In this document: positions 18,172 to 27,900 of the stretch, piece after piece
Numbering within the stretch: position 1 is the stretch's first letter
Layout: each line of letters begins with the position of its first letter
Source: Streptococcus parasanguinis
Lineage (GTDB): Bacteria; Bacillota; Bacilli; Lactobacillales; Streptococcaceae
Reading direction: 5' to 3'
DNA length: 39,494 nt
Assembly (NCBI RefSeq): GCF_901875555.1
Contig: NZ_CABFMD010000007.1
Coordinates: 1-39,494, forward strand
Translations under genes and position numbers: made by a program
Notes under the pieces: model-generated
What the model was told of the DNA's origin: nothing
The model's input: only the letters and a program-made list of their open reading frames with translations
Database searches by the model: none

Positions 18172-18205
18172 GAGAATTTCTCCTTTTCTGAACTTTAAAT
18201 ATTTA

Positions 18206-18214
18206 TGTTATAAT
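18206..18214 (+). promoter_or_regulatory. Extended -10 promoter of the miaA operon
   Basis: TGTTATAAT (TG 18206-18207, TATAAT 18209-18214), 40 nt upstream of miaA; weak -35 TTCTGA at 18186-18191 with 17-bp spacing. The minus-strand promoter of the DUF3042 gene must overlap this AT-rich patch. Confidence 0.55.
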
Positions 18215-18254
18215 ATATGGTAACGAAAAAACGTGAATTTTGCAAGGAAAAACG

Positions 18255-19142
18255 ATGAAAACCAAGATAATTGTGATTGTGGGACCGACCGCGGTTGGAA
18301 AAACAGCTCTTGCGATCGATTTGGCCCAAGCTCTCAATGGTGAAATCATCAGTGGTGATAGCCAGCAAATCTATCGCAAGCTGGATATTGGAACTGCCAA
18401 GGCGACACCAGAAGAGCAGGCTGCAGCTCCCCATCATTTGATCGATGTGCGGGAGGTAACCGAGTCTTACTCGGCTTTTGATTTTGTAAGAGAAGCTAAA
18501 CAGGCCATTGCGGAGATCACAGCCCGAGGCAAGCTCCCCATCATTGCAGGTGGGACGGGCCTCTACATCCAAAGTCTTCTTGAAGGCTATCATCTTGGTG
18601 GTGAAGTTCCTCATGAAGAGATTCTGGCCTATCGGGCTCAATTGGACTTGCTTTCGGATGAAGACTTGTACCAAAGGGTGACGGAGCAAGGACTTGTGAT
18701 TCCTCAGATCAATCGTCGTCGGGCCATGCGGGCTCTTGAAATTGCGCATTTCGGACAAGACCTAGCAAACCAAGAGACCGATTTTGACCCCTATCTGATC
18801 TGTCTAGATGATGACCGGTCCTTGATCTATGAGCGCATCAATCGTCGAGTAGATCGCATGCTAGAGGAGGGGTTATTAGAGGAAGCCCGTTGGCTCTATG
18901 ACCATTATCCAGATGTGCAAGCCAGTAAAGGCATTGGCTACAAGGAACTCTTTCCCTACTTTAAGGGAGAACAGAGCTTGGAGGAAGCCAGTGAAACCCT
19001 CAAGCGCAACACCCGGCGTTTTGCTAAACGGCAGCTGACCTGGTTTCGAAATCGAATGGAAGTAAAATTTTACGCCATTTCTGCCCCCCATTTCAAGGAG
19101 CAGGTTCTTGCAGATGTAAAGGAGTTTTTACAGCATGATTGA
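18255..19142 (+). CDS. miaA: tRNA dimethylallyltransferase
   Basis: Transfers a dimethylallyl group to N6 of adenosine 37 in tRNAs that read codons starting with U. The P-loop is GPTAVGKT at residues 10-17. The substrate motif [17 protein letters not shown] and [15 protein letters not shown] follow, then a C-terminal [17 protein letters not shown] motif. 295 residues, the normal length. The ATG at 18255 has SD AAGGAAA; the upstream TTG at 18240 would place the SD inside the gene. First gene of the operon; its stop overlaps hflX by 8 nt, a pairing conserved in many bacteria. Confidence 0.95.
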   Translation: MKTKIIVIVGPTAVGKTALAIDLAQALNGEIISGDSQQIYRKLDIGTAKATPEEQAAAPHHLIDVREVTESYSAFDFVREAKQAIAEITARGKLPIIAGGTGLYIQSLLEGYHLGGEVPHEEILAYRAQLDLLSDEDLYQRVTEQGLVIPQINRRRAMRALEIAHFGQDLANQETDFDPYLICLDDDRSLIYERINRRVDRMLEEGLLEEARWLYDHYPDVQASKGIGYKELFPYFKGEQSLEEASETLKRNTRRFAKRQLTWFRNRMEVKFYAISAPHFKEQVLADVKEFLQHD

Positions 19143-20382
19143 AACAGAAAAGAAACAAGAACGCATCCTTTTGGTCGGTGTGGAACTACAAGGTATGGAC
19201 AATTTTGAGATGTCGATGGAAGAGTTGGCGAGCCTAGCTAAAACAGCCGGTGGTGATGTCCGGGGCTCCTATACACAAAAGCGGGAGAAATACGACACTA
19301 AGACCTTTGTTGGCGCAGGAAAACTCGAAGAAATCGCTCAAATGGTAGAAGCCGAGGAGATTACAACGGTAGTGGTCAATAACCGCTTGACCCCTCGTCA
19401 AAATGTCAATTTAGAAGAAATCCTAGGGGTTAAGGTCATTGACCGGATGCAGCTGATTCTAGATATCTTTGCCATGAGGGCTAGGAGTCATGAAGGGAAG
19501 TTGCAGGTGCACTTGGCCCAGCTTAAATATCTCTTGCCACGACTTGTTGGTCAAGGGATCATGCTCAGCCGTCAGGCCGGGGGGATTGGTTCACGTGGAC
19601 CAGGGGAAAGCCAGCTGGAGTTGAACCGCCGGAGCGTCCGCAATCAAATCACCGATATCGAGCGCCAGCTCAAGGCTGTTGAAAAGAACCGGGAAACTCT
19701 TCGTGAAAAACGCTTGGAATCTCCTGTCTTTAAGATTGGTTTGATCGGCTATACCAATGCAGGGAAGTCGACCATTATGAATCAGTTGACCAGTAAGAGC
19801 CAATATGAAGCGGATGAGCTCTTTGCGACTTTGGACGCCACAACCAAGAGCATCCACCTAACAGGCAATCTGCAAGTGACGCTGACCGATACGGTTGGCT
19901 TTATCCAAGACCTGCCAACAGAGTTGGTATCGAGCTTTAAGTCGACCCTGGAAGAAAGTAAGAATGTGGATCTCTTGGTTCATGTCATCGATGCGTCTGA
20001 TCCCAATCATGAAGAGCATGAAAAGACCGTGGTTTCGATCATGAAGGACCTGGATATGCTGGAGATTCCTCGCTTGACTCTTTATAACAAAGCAGACAAA
20101 GTAGCAGACTTTACCCCAACCCAGACACCTTTTAGCTTGATTTCAGCTCGCTCTGAAACGGCCCGTGAAGATCTGCAGGCTTTGTTACTAGAAAAATTGA
20201 GAGAACTCTTTGTTCCCTTTACCATTCGCGTTCCCTTTTCAAAATCCTATCGGACACATGACTTAGAGACGGTCGCGATCATTGACCAGCGCGAATTTGA
20301 AGAAGACGTCGAGGTCATTCAAGGCTATATCGCAGAGAAAAATAAGTGGAAGTTGGAAGAATTTTATGACGGATTATGTTGA
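19135..20382 (+). CDS. hflX: Ribosome-associated GTPase HflX
   Basis: GTPase that splits stalled or stressed ribosomes, 415 residues. The N-terminal HflX domain contains the glycine-rich linker [13 protein letters not shown] before a helical segment. The G domain has G1 GYTNAGKST (about 205-213), G3 DTVGF at D252, and G4 NKAD near 318. It starts inside the last codons of miaA and ends 17 nt into the next gene, so translation is coupled along the operon. Confidence 0.95.
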   Translation: MIETEKKQERILLVGVELQGMDNFEMSMEELASLAKTAGGDVRGSYTQKREKYDTKTFVGAGKLEEIAQMVEAEEITTVVVNNRLTPRQNVNLEEILGVKVIDRMQLILDIFAMRARSHEGKLQVHLAQLKYLLPRLVGQGIMLSRQAGGIGSRGPGESQLELNRRSVRNQITDIERQLKAVEKNRETLREKRLESPVFKIGLIGYTNAGKSTIMNQLTSKSQYEADELFATLDATTKSIHLTGNLQVTLTDTVGFIQDLPTELVSSFKSTLEESKNVDLLVHVIDASDPNHEEHEKTVVSIMKDLDMLEIPRLTLYNKADKVADFTPTQTPFSLISARSETAREDLQALLLEKLRELFVPFTIRVPFSKSYRTHDLETVAIIDQREFEEDVEVIQGYIAEKNKWKLEEFYDGLC

Positions 20383-20995
20383 TTTAGCGATAAAATATGG
20401 AGGTTATACCAGCCTCGATCGGGTCTATCTGACTAATCTTTTAAGCACGATCCCTGAGAACTTGCGGCTCCGTATGATTACGCCTCCCCCAAGTGTGCTC
20501 AACGCCTATTTCGCTGAGCTCTATCAAAAGAAGAGCCCCAAGGAGGCTATGGAATATTTCTTGGACTTGAGCCGGGCGTTTGACTTGTTTACCGATGAGT
20601 TCAGCTTTGATGAAGGCAAGCCCTTTATCCGTCTCAATTTGTCGGGTAAGTCTTATGGCTTGGCTTATGTAAATGAGGAGATGGCCTGTGTTTTTGCTGA
20701 AAATCCAGCGGCGGAAATCACCCCTTCGATTTTATTCGAAATTGCAGAGATCTTTCCGCATTGTTTGGTCTTTGAAAAAGATGGCAAGATCTGTTTGCAA
20801 GAGGCCGGCCCAGAAGTGGTGACCAAAACAGAAGCGCTCACAGCCCTGACGGACTTGATGACCTTGGAAGATGGACGCTTCAAACTGTCAGGCTATAACC
20901 AAGAAGAGCTGCTTGAGCAGGCTCACACCTATTCTGGAAACCTTTCGTTCCGTTCAGAGAACCGGACGGCCATGATTTATATAGATAGAAAGTAG
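20366..20995 (+). CDS. Conserved streptococcal hypothetical protein
   Basis: 209 residues, cytoplasmic, no recognised catalytic motif. The start at ATG 20366 (SD GGAAG, 20355-20359) is preferred over a longer reading inside hflX; it begins [18 protein letters not shown]. The sequence is mixed alpha/beta with a middle strand-rich section (FIRLNLSGKSYGLAYVNEE). It sits between hflX and rnz, spacing 3 nt to rnz, so it is co-expressed with RNA-processing genes. I do not recognise the family and assign no function. Confidence 0.75.
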   Translation: MTDYVDLAIKYGGYTSLDRVYLTNLLSTIPENLRLRMITPPPSVLNAYFAELYQKKSPKEAMEYFLDLSRAFDLFTDEFSFDEGKPFIRLNLSGKSYGLAYVNEEMACVFAENPAAEITPSILFEIAEIFPHCLVFEKDGKICLQEAGPEVVTKTEALTALTDLMTLEDGRFKLSGYNQEELLEQAHTYSGNLSFRSENRTAMIYIDRK

Positions 20996-20998
20996 ACA

Positions 20999-21928
20999 AT
21001 GGACATTCAATTTTTAGGAACGGGAGCTGGGCAACCCTCAAAAGCCCGCAATGTATCGAGCTTAGCGCTCAAATTGCTAGATGAAATCAATGAAGTCTGG
21101 CTCTTTGACTGTGGCGAAGCGACCCAGAATCAAATTTTAGAGACCACCATTCGCCCACGAAAAGTTAGCAAGATTTTTATCACTCACCTACACGGAGACC
21201 ATATTTTTGGTTTGCCAGGATTCCTCTCTAGTCGGGCCTTTCAGGCCAATGAAGAGCAGACAGATCTGGATATTTATGGTCCAGTAGGGATCAAATCCTT
21301 TGTCATGACCAGTCTTCGGGTATCGGGTTCTCGACTGCCTTACCGCATCCATTTTCATGAATTCGATGAACATTCTCTCGGCAAGATTTTAGAAACCGAT
21401 AAATTTACGGTCTATGCGGAAGCTTTGGACCATACGATCTTTTGTGTGGGCTACCGGGTCATGCAAAAGGACCTCGAAGGAACACTGGATGCAGAGAAGT
21501 TGAAGGCGGCAGGAGTTCCTTTTGGACCGCTCTTTGGGAAAGTCAAAAATGGCCAGGATGTTACGCTAGAAGATGGCACCAAGATCATTGCAGCAGACTA
21601 CATTTCAGCCCCTCGACCGGGTAAAGTCATCACTATTCTGGGCGATACGCGTAAGACCAATGCTAGCGTCCGTCTTGGGGTCAATGCAGATGTCTTGGTC
21701 CATGAGTCCACCTATGGCAAGGGTGATGAAACGATTGCTCGAAAGCACGGGCACTCGACCAATATGCAGGCGGCAGAAGTGGCGCGTGAAGCAGGAGCCA
21801 AACGCCTTCTTCTCAACCATATCAGTGCGCGGTTTTTATCAAAAGACATCAGCCAATTGCGCAAGGATGCGTCCAGCATTTTTGAAAATGTCTATGTGGT
21901 CAAAGATCTAGAAGAAGTGGAGATCTAA
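20999..21928 (+). CDS. rnz: Ribonuclease Z
   Basis: Metallo-beta-lactamase-fold endonuclease that trims the 3' trailer of tRNA precursors lacking an encoded CCA. Zinc ligands are visible in THLHGDH (H63, H65, D67, H68) and in later HT, GDTR and HSTN elements. The exosite-bearing middle and the [12 protein letters not shown] segment are typical of bacterial RNase Z. 309 residues, normal length. One nt separates it from the SDR gene. Confidence 0.95.
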   Translation: MDIQFLGTGAGQPSKARNVSSLALKLLDEINEVWLFDCGEATQNQILETTIRPRKVSKIFITHLHGDHIFGLPGFLSSRAFQANEEQTDLDIYGPVGIKSFVMTSLRVSGSRLPYRIHFHEFDEHSLGKILETDKFTVYAEALDHTIFCVGYRVMQKDLEGTLDAEKLKAAGVPFGPLFGKVKNGQDVTLEDGTKIIAADYISAPRPGKVITILGDTRKTNASVRLGVNADVLVHESTYGKGDETIARKHGHSTNMQAAEVAREAGAKRLLLNHISARFLSKDISQLRKDASSIFENVYVVKDLEEVEI

Positions 21929-21929
21929 G

Positions 21930-22685
21930 ATGCGAACCATTCTCATAACAGGAGCAAGTGGAGGCTTGGCACAGGAAATGGTCAAGCTCCTCCCTGAAGA
22001 CCGGCTGATTCTCTTAGGCAGAAATCAAGAAAAACTGGAAAAACTCTACGCCAGTCAACCTCAAACCGAGTGCATCGGGATTGATATCACAGATCCATCA
22101 GCTGTTCAACAGCTAGTGGAAGAGCTCTACCAGCGCTATGGACAGATTGATATTTTGGTCAACAATGCAGGCTATGGGATTTTTGAGGCCTTTGATAACA
22201 TTTCTGACCAGCAGGTGCGGGAAATGTTTGAGGTCAATACCTTTGCCCTCATGCAACTTTCACGCTTGATTGGTGCGCACATGAAGGAAACAGGCAAGGG
22301 GCACATTGTCAATATCGTCAGCATGGCGGGCTTAGTTGCAACTGCTAAATCCAGTCTCTATTCGGCTACTAAGTTTGCAGCTATCGGCTTCTCTAACGCT
22401 CTGCGTTTGGAACTCATGCCCTTTGGTGTCCATGTGACGACGGTTAATCCGGGTCCCATTCGGACTACTTTCTTTGACCAGGCAGATCCTGACGGAAGCT
22501 ATGTCAAGGCTGTGGACCGCTATATTTTGGAACCAGACTTTGTGGCCAAGAAGATCGTAAAAAACTTTGGAAAAGCAAAACGCGAGCTCAATTTGCCTTG
22601 GCTCTTGAACCTAACTCACAAGCTCTATACCCTTTTTCCACGTATCTCGGACAAGCTAGCTAGCAAGATGTTCAACTACAAATAG
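21930..22685 (+). CDS. SDR family oxidoreductase
   Basis: Short-chain dehydrogenase of 251 residues. The cofactor motif is TGASGGLA (about 7-14), NNAGYG is the structural motif, and the catalytic pair is Y144xxxK148 (YSATK). The residue after the second strand (GRNQEKL) suggests NADP preference. It resembles the DltE/YqjQ-like reductases often found beside rnz in streptococci. The substrate is unknown. Start is 1 nt after the rnz stop. Confidence 0.85.
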   Translation: MRTILITGASGGLAQEMVKLLPEDRLILLGRNQEKLEKLYASQPQTECIGIDITDPSAVQQLVEELYQRYGQIDILVNNAGYGIFEAFDNISDQQVREMFEVNTFALMQLSRLIGAHMKETGKGHIVNIVSMAGLVATAKSSLYSATKFAAIGFSNALRLELMPFGVHVTTVNPGPIRTTFFDQADPDGSYVKAVDRYILEPDFVAKKIVKNFGKAKRELNLPWLLNLTHKLYTLFPRISDKLASKMFNYK

Positions 22686-22695
22686 GAGGAGCTAG

Positions 22696-23406
22696 ATGGC
22701 AGCCAATATTCAAGCTTATTTAGAAAATATCCGGCAACCCTGGGGACAGATCTATTATGATATTCTTTTTGAGCAATTACAGGACATCAAGGGAAAGCGA
22801 GTGCTTGATTTTGGCAGTGGCTTTGGCCTTTTGGCCAACCACCTGGCGCAAGACAATCAAGTCCTTGCTGTGGAACCAAATGAAGAGATGCTGGCCTTGC
22901 GAGTCCAGGATCATCCCTACCAGCAATGCGTCGGAAGTCTGGACCAGTTAGCAAGCCTTGAAGACGCCAGCTTTGAGGTCATCCTCTGCCACAATGTCCT
23001 GGAGTATGTAGAGGATCGCAAGGTGATTCTCAAGGAATTCACCCGCCTCTTGAAACCAGGTGGCCTACTCTCTATCGTCAAGCACAATGAGGTTGGCCGT
23101 GTCCTGCAGACCGTCGTCTTTGAAAATGATACTCAGAAAGCGCTTGATCTCCTAGCAGGTCAGGACTTAGAGACCCACTCCATGGGCTTGGCTCAGGCCT
23201 ATGATCTAGATAGAGCAGTCGAAGACCTAGCCCTCGAAGTTCAGGACTACCAAGGAATTCGTTGCTTTTATGGCTTGCAGGATAACCGCTTCAAAAGCCA
23301 AGAAGGTTGGCGAGAGTCTATGCTCAAGATGGAACTGGCGGTCTGCCAAGAGTCCCCTTACAGGGATATGGCCTTCTTCCAGCACTATAGCTTAAAAAGG
23401 AGTTAA
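22696..23406 (+). CDS. Class I SAM-dependent methyltransferase
   Basis: 236 residues with the Rossmann-fold SAM-binding motif VLDFGSGFGLLA (about 36-47), acidic loop VEPNEEML, and later EVILCHNVLEYV and LLKPGGLLSIVKH. Strong SD AGGAGG. It continues the miaA operon and is followed after 1 nt by a GNAT gene. These two genes and what follows up to 29.2 kb separate rnz-SDR from recJ, which are neighbours in some other streptococci as I recall, so this is probably the start of an accessory insertion. The substrate is not deducible. Confidence 0.8.
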   Translation: MAANIQAYLENIRQPWGQIYYDILFEQLQDIKGKRVLDFGSGFGLLANHLAQDNQVLAVEPNEEMLALRVQDHPYQQCVGSLDQLASLEDASFEVILCHNVLEYVEDRKVILKEFTRLLKPGGLLSIVKHNEVGRVLQTVVFENDTQKALDLLAGQDLETHSMGLAQAYDLDRAVEDLALEVQDYQGIRCFYGLQDNRFKSQEGWRESMLKMELAVCQESPYRDMAFFQHYSLKRS

Positions 23407-23407
23407 G

Positions 23408-23812
23408 ATGTTCGATTACAAACAAGACATTCCAGCGATGGCGGACCTACTCGCACTCTACAGCTCGGTCGGCTGGACCAATTATACTAACAATCCAGCT
23501 ATGCTAGAAGAAGCTGTCAAAGCCAGTCTCTGGCAGTTGGCGGTCTATGATAAGGAAGAGTTAGTAGCCTACATTCGCTTAGTAGGAGATGGCCATTCTG
23601 TCATTTTTGTACAGGACCTCTTGGTGCGACCAGATCACCAGCGCCAAGGCATTGGCACGAAACTCTTAGAAGAGGCTTTAGCGACCTTCCCCAATGTCTA
23701 TCAACGGCTCCTTGCCACTGATCGTAGCGAGAAAAATTTAGCCTTTTACCAGTCCCTCGGCTTTGTCGAATTGTCAGAGCAAGCCTGTACGGGGATGATT
23801 TATAATAATTGA
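23408..23812 (+). CDS. GNAT family N-acetyltransferase
   Basis: 134-residue acetyltransferase; acetyl-CoA loop QRQGIG at residues 78-83 after the strand VIFVQDLLVRP, and a C-terminal FYQSLGFVEL motif. SD AAGGAG. Last gene of the operon: a repeat element with a built-in terminator begins 4 nt after the stop. The acceptor is unknown. Confidence 0.85.
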   Translation: MFDYKQDIPAMADLLALYSSVGWTNYTNNPAMLEEAVKASLWQLAVYDKEELVAYIRLVGDGHSVIFVQDLLVRPDHQRQGIGTKLLEEALATFPNVYQRLLATDRSEKNLAFYQSLGFVELSEQACTGMIYNN

Positions 23813-23815
23813 CGG

Positions 23816-23997
23816 AGAGAGAGTGGGACAGAAATCGGTCATTCGTTAGAATTCGATTTCGTCGTCCCGCCTCCGCAAAGTTGAGTAGGGCTGTAAAAGC
23901 TGATGAAATCAGCCTAGTAAAGCCCACTCAACTACTGCGTCTTGCTCGACGATCCAAAAACAATTGAGAGGCTAGGACTTTTGTCCCAGCCTCTTTT
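23816..23997 (+). repeat. Three-hairpin intergenic repeat, copy C (full length)
   Basis: Hairpin 1 is GTGGGAC (23823-23829) and GAAATCG (23831-23837) pairing with CGATTTC (23854-23860) and GTCCCGC (23864-23870). This copy has C in place of A in the outer arm and keeps a G-U pair. Hairpin 2 is at 23880-23932, GTTGAGTAGGGCT with AGCCCACTCAAC, enclosing GCTGAT-GAA-ATCAGC. Hairpin 3 is the terminator at 23968-23997. It begins 4 nt after the GNAT stop, so it is the transcript end of the long operon. Confidence 0.88.
23968..23997 (+). terminator. Intrinsic terminator inside repeat copy C
   Basis: GAGGCTAGGAC (23968-23978), loop TTTT, GTCCCAGCCTC (23983-23993), then TTTT; one mismatch. It ends the miaA-to-GNAT operon. 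Confidence 0.75.
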
Positions 23998-24007
23998 CTT
24001 GTTTTTC

Positions 24008-24036
24008 CTGACATTCTTTGTAAACAATGGTAGAAT
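24008..24036 (+). promoter_or_regulatory. Promoter of the lipoprotein gene
   Basis: -35 CTGACA (24008-24013), 17-bp spacer, -10 TAGAAT (24031-24036), leaving a leader of about 110 nt. The leader contains short repeats of TAGTTCT/CTAGTT type but no clear riboswitch. Confidence 0.45.
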
Positions 24037-24154
24037 AGAGTTAGATCATTGAATGCATTGAAAAGTATTTCAAATTGTGTGGTCCCTTCATCATCTAGTT
24101 CTTGCTAGTTCTCTAGCTAACTTTTGGAAGTTTTCTATTTTTGGAGGTAGATCT

Positions 24155-24925
24155 ATGAAAAACAAAGGTTATTCCTTTATATTCCTAGTCCCCATCCTAT
24201 TCTTAACGATGGTTCTAACCAGTTGTAAGATTATGACACCGAGCGATTATAAAAAGGCTAAAGAAGTTGTTAGCGGTGAGCTTGCTCAAGTTGGTCTGCA
24301 TGGAACTGTTACCATAAACAAACTGGATTGGACTGCTTTGGAATTCCCACAGTATCATGTCAGTTACACCTACTCTGAAAAAACCTACGATGATCAAACG
24401 GTGTCATTAGAACAGAAAACAACTTTTGCGGGTGACTGGTCAGATTCATATAATGACCATCTTCCAGAATATAAGAAAGCTTTTTTGGAGCAGAAATCGA
24501 TTAAAGAACTGGAAGATAAAATTGAGAAACAATTAAAGAAGCAAAAGATCGGTCTCCCTATTCATTTCATTAGTTTCTTTGGCGACTTTTTTAAAGAAGA
24601 GAAAGAGGCAAGGTTGGATGCCATTGCCACTCAAAATCTTAAAGAAGGAAAGAAGGACTTTGCTGGCTACTATCAGATTCCTTTTCAGACTCTAATTGAC
24701 CAAGAGTTAGTTTATATGACCATTTATATAGATGATGCCGTATCCGCTAAGGAGCAAGATCTAAAAGCGGCAGCTAAAAAGCTAGATGCGAGTAAATTAC
24801 CAGATGGTTCCTATAATTTCTACTATTCCAATCATAAAGATGATTCGGATGACACGCTCAGCTACTCCTTCAAAGTTAAAGAAGGGAAAGTTGTTTTTTT
24901 TGAAGATCAAAACAAACCAGAATAA
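24155..24925 (+). CDS. Predicted lipoprotein, family not recognised
   Basis: 256-residue secreted protein with a signal peptide and lipobox LTSC; C24 is the lipidated Cys. The start at ATG 24155 follows a perfect SD GGAGG; an upstream in-frame ATG at 24077 has none. After the anchor come charged, mixed strand/helix regions with no motif I recognise. The C-terminal part, DGSYNFYYSNHKDDSD followed by LSYSFKVKEGKVVFFE, resembles a small beta-domain that could bind a ligand. It is monocistronic, convergent with the adhesin gene and shares a terminator with it. It probably faces outward at the membrane. Confidence 0.75.
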   Translation: MKNKGYSFIFLVPILFLTMVLTSCKIMTPSDYKKAKEVVSGELAQVGLHGTVTINKLDWTALEFPQYHVSYTYSEKTYDDQTVSLEQKTTFAGDWSDSYNDHLPEYKKAFLEQKSIKELEDKIEKQLKKQKIGLPIHFISFFGDFFKEEKEARLDAIATQNLKEGKKDFAGYYQIPFQTLIDQELVYMTIYIDDAVSAKEQDLKAAAKKLDASKLPDGSYNFYYSNHKDDSDDTLSYSFKVKEGKVVFFEDQNKPE

Positions 24926-24942
24926 GAGAAGCAGATACAAAA

Positions 24943-24972
24943 AAAGATCTAGTCACGTTTGACTAGATCTTT
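24943..24972. terminator. Bidirectional terminator between lipoprotein and adhesin
   Basis: A perfect 13-bp stem, AAAGATCTAGTCA (24943-24955) and TGACTAGATCTTT (24960-24972), loop CGTT, between two convergent genes. Confidence 0.85.
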
Positions 24973-24980
24973 CGTGTTTC

Positions 24981-27900
24981 TTAGAAGTCTTCTTTCTTCT
25001 TAAGTGTCATAGAAGCAATAGCTGTAGCGACGAATGTCAAACCAGTTACAATAAGTCCTAAATGATCTTCAGTTCCTGTTGAAGGAAGAGATTTTTTATT
25101 TTCTTTAGGTTTGTCACTAGATTTAGGAGTTTCACTAGAGTTTGACTTGCCACTAGGCTTCGGCTTATCTTCATTTGACGATGGAGGTGTTGATGATTTA
25201 GGTTTATCTGTTGATGGTGGAGGTGGAAGAAGTTTATTTACCACGTTTCCTTTATCAACAACAAGGTTTGTAGCAACAACATAGTCGCTTACAGAAACTT
25301 TGATAACTTCATTTGAAAGTTGGTAACCACTTGGAGCAGAGAGCTCTTTGATTACGTAATCTTTCGCTTCAAATCCAACAAAGCTTGCAAGTCCATCTTG
25401 TCCAGAAATTGCTTGCGCTTGGCCTTGTCCATATGGGTTTGCAACAGGTGTCACACCATCTGCTTCAAAGAGTCCAAATACTGCACCAGCAAGGTAATCA
25501 CCTTTTTCATCTACCTTACGAACTCTAAGGGTGTAAAGTTTCAATTCAGGATTATTTACTGTTGGTGGAGTTGGTGGGATCACCTTGTTGATAAAGGTTT
25601 TCTTTTCACCGTATGAAACAACTGCTTGGATAGCGTTTGCCGCTTCATCTTTTGTGACGGTAACTGTGACATCTACTTGACCTTCGTCATATTGGATGTT
25701 TGCCTTATCAGCTGGAACGACTTCTTTAATGGTATATTTATGAGTACCAATCATCGCTTCCGTGTAGGCGATCGCATCAAATGTCACTGTACCATCTGCA
25801 GCATTTTGTTTTGTTTGAAGAACGGTTCCATTTTCGTCCAGGAGGTTAAAGCTAAATTCACCACCTTGAAGGTCACGACCTTCTAAAATCTTGCTTGTGG
25901 TAATTTGTTTTTCACTTGGAGTTGGAGGTGTCGGAGGTGTATACGTATTGGTAAAAGTAGGAGCATCCTTTTTACCGTCGTATTGAACATCCGCATTCAA
26001 TTGTCCAGTTGCATCTTTTGTGACAGTTACTGTTACAGTATGAACAGTTTCGTCATAAGTAATAGCGGATTCCGGCGTAGCTGGTTTTTGTTCAGCGATT
26101 GTGTAGGTGAAAGTACCAGCTTCATTAAAGCTTACCGGATTGAAGAGAATATCCCCATTCTCACCATTTGTCTTGGTATCAAGGAGCTTACCAGCTTGAT
26201 CCTTGAGAAGGAAAGTAAACTCATTTGCTTTCAATGTACGATCGCTTGTACCATTGATGGCCAATACTTTTTTAGCCTTGAATTGAGCGGTCGTTGGTTT
26301 CACTGTTGGAGGAACAGGAGTTGGAGGCGTCGGAGGTGTCTTAGTATTTGTGAAGGTATCACCTTTTTCAGTATCTCCACCTGAGTAAGTCACAGTAGCG
26401 ACTAGTTTGTCGTTTACTTTCTTCACATCAACAGTAGCAGTGATGGTTTGTGTGCTATAGTTGATAGAAGCATCCGTACCTTTGTTTTCGGTAATGGTGT
26501 AAGTGTGTGTTCCTTCTGCAGTATAAGAAAGTTCCTTAAAGGTTACAGTACCATTGGCTTTGTTCTTGGCAGTTTCAAGGGTATTGTTTCCTTCTTTCAA
26601 GACAAATTCAAATTGATTGTCTGTCAACGGTAAGGTTGTTTCACCTTCTTTAAAGATCTTTTGCACTTGAAGAGTAGCTTTTGTACTTTCTGTTTTAGGA
26701 GCTTCTTTTTTGTTGGTGAACGTATCTGTAGCAGTTTGACCATCAGAGTAGTTGATTTGTTCTACAACTAAAGCATTGTCTTTTTCAACCACTACAACCG
26801 TAGCCGTGATGGTTTTATCACTGTAGGTAATGGTTTTGTCCGTACCTTTTGTTTCAGTGATAGTATATTTGAATGTCCCTGCTTTGTCTACAGAGATGTT
26901 ATCGAAAGTAATCGAACCATCATTTTTGTTCTTAGCTGTACCAACAACTTTATCGTTTGAATCTTTTGCAACAAACTCAAAGTCATCGCCCTTGAGTTCA
27001 CCACCTTCAAATACTTTTTTAAGCTTTAAGGTTACCTTAGCATTTGAAACTTTTGGTTTGTTTTGAGTATTGGTGATCGTATTTTTTTGTTCACCATCTC
27101 CACCTGAGTAAGTGACAGTAGCAACGAGTTTGTCGTTTACTTTCTTCACATCAACAGTGGCAGTGATGCTTTGTGTACTATAGTTGACACTAGCATCTGT
27201 ACCCTTATTTTCAGTGATGGTATAAGTATGAGTACCTTCTTTATTAAAAGTCAGAGACTTAAAGTTAACAGAGCCATCTGCTTTGTTCTTGGCAGTTTCG
27301 ACAACTTTGTTGTTTTCGTCTTTCAAGGCAAATTCGAATTGACCTTCTGTGATCGGAAGTTGTGTATGTTTCTGATCGCCGGCTACTTCGAAAGCTTTTT
27401 TAACAACAAGATTTGCAGTGGTTTCAGTAACTTTTGGTTTATTTGAAGTATTGACAACTTTGATAACATTAGAATCATTGATTGGTTCAACTTTTGAAGT
27501 ATAACCATCAGGTGTATTCGTTTCTTCTACTGAATAAACAATCGGTTTTCCATCTTTAATACCTGGTAATTTAGAAAATTCTGTAGACCAACCAGAAGCC
27601 TTTGTCAAGGTCTTAGTCATACCTTCCAATTTTTGACCATTGGCCATCAATTGAACAGTAATGTCTTTACGATCTGCTTCGCTATCGCCAACCCATTCTT
27701 TTTGAACTGTAACAGTCTTGTCACCAGAAACCCAGAATTTCAATTCTGTGTTATTCCAGAACGCTGGGTCTTTTAATGGTGTTTTGATTTCATCAGCAGT
27801 TAACGTAGCATTGTTGTCAACGCGAATGGTTGTCTTAGGAATTAATGTTTGGTATTCAACGATCAATTCATCGCTAGATGCTGTTTTGAATACATCACTA

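Noticed and set aside
23601..23927. Minus-strand ORF beginning MGFTRLISSAFTALLN
   Set aside because: Repeat copy C read backwards into the antisense of the GNAT gene; no RBS or gene-like composition.
24040..24154. Riboswitch in the lipoprotein leader
   Set aside because: Only short, weak inverted repeats are visible and no known consensus is recognised.
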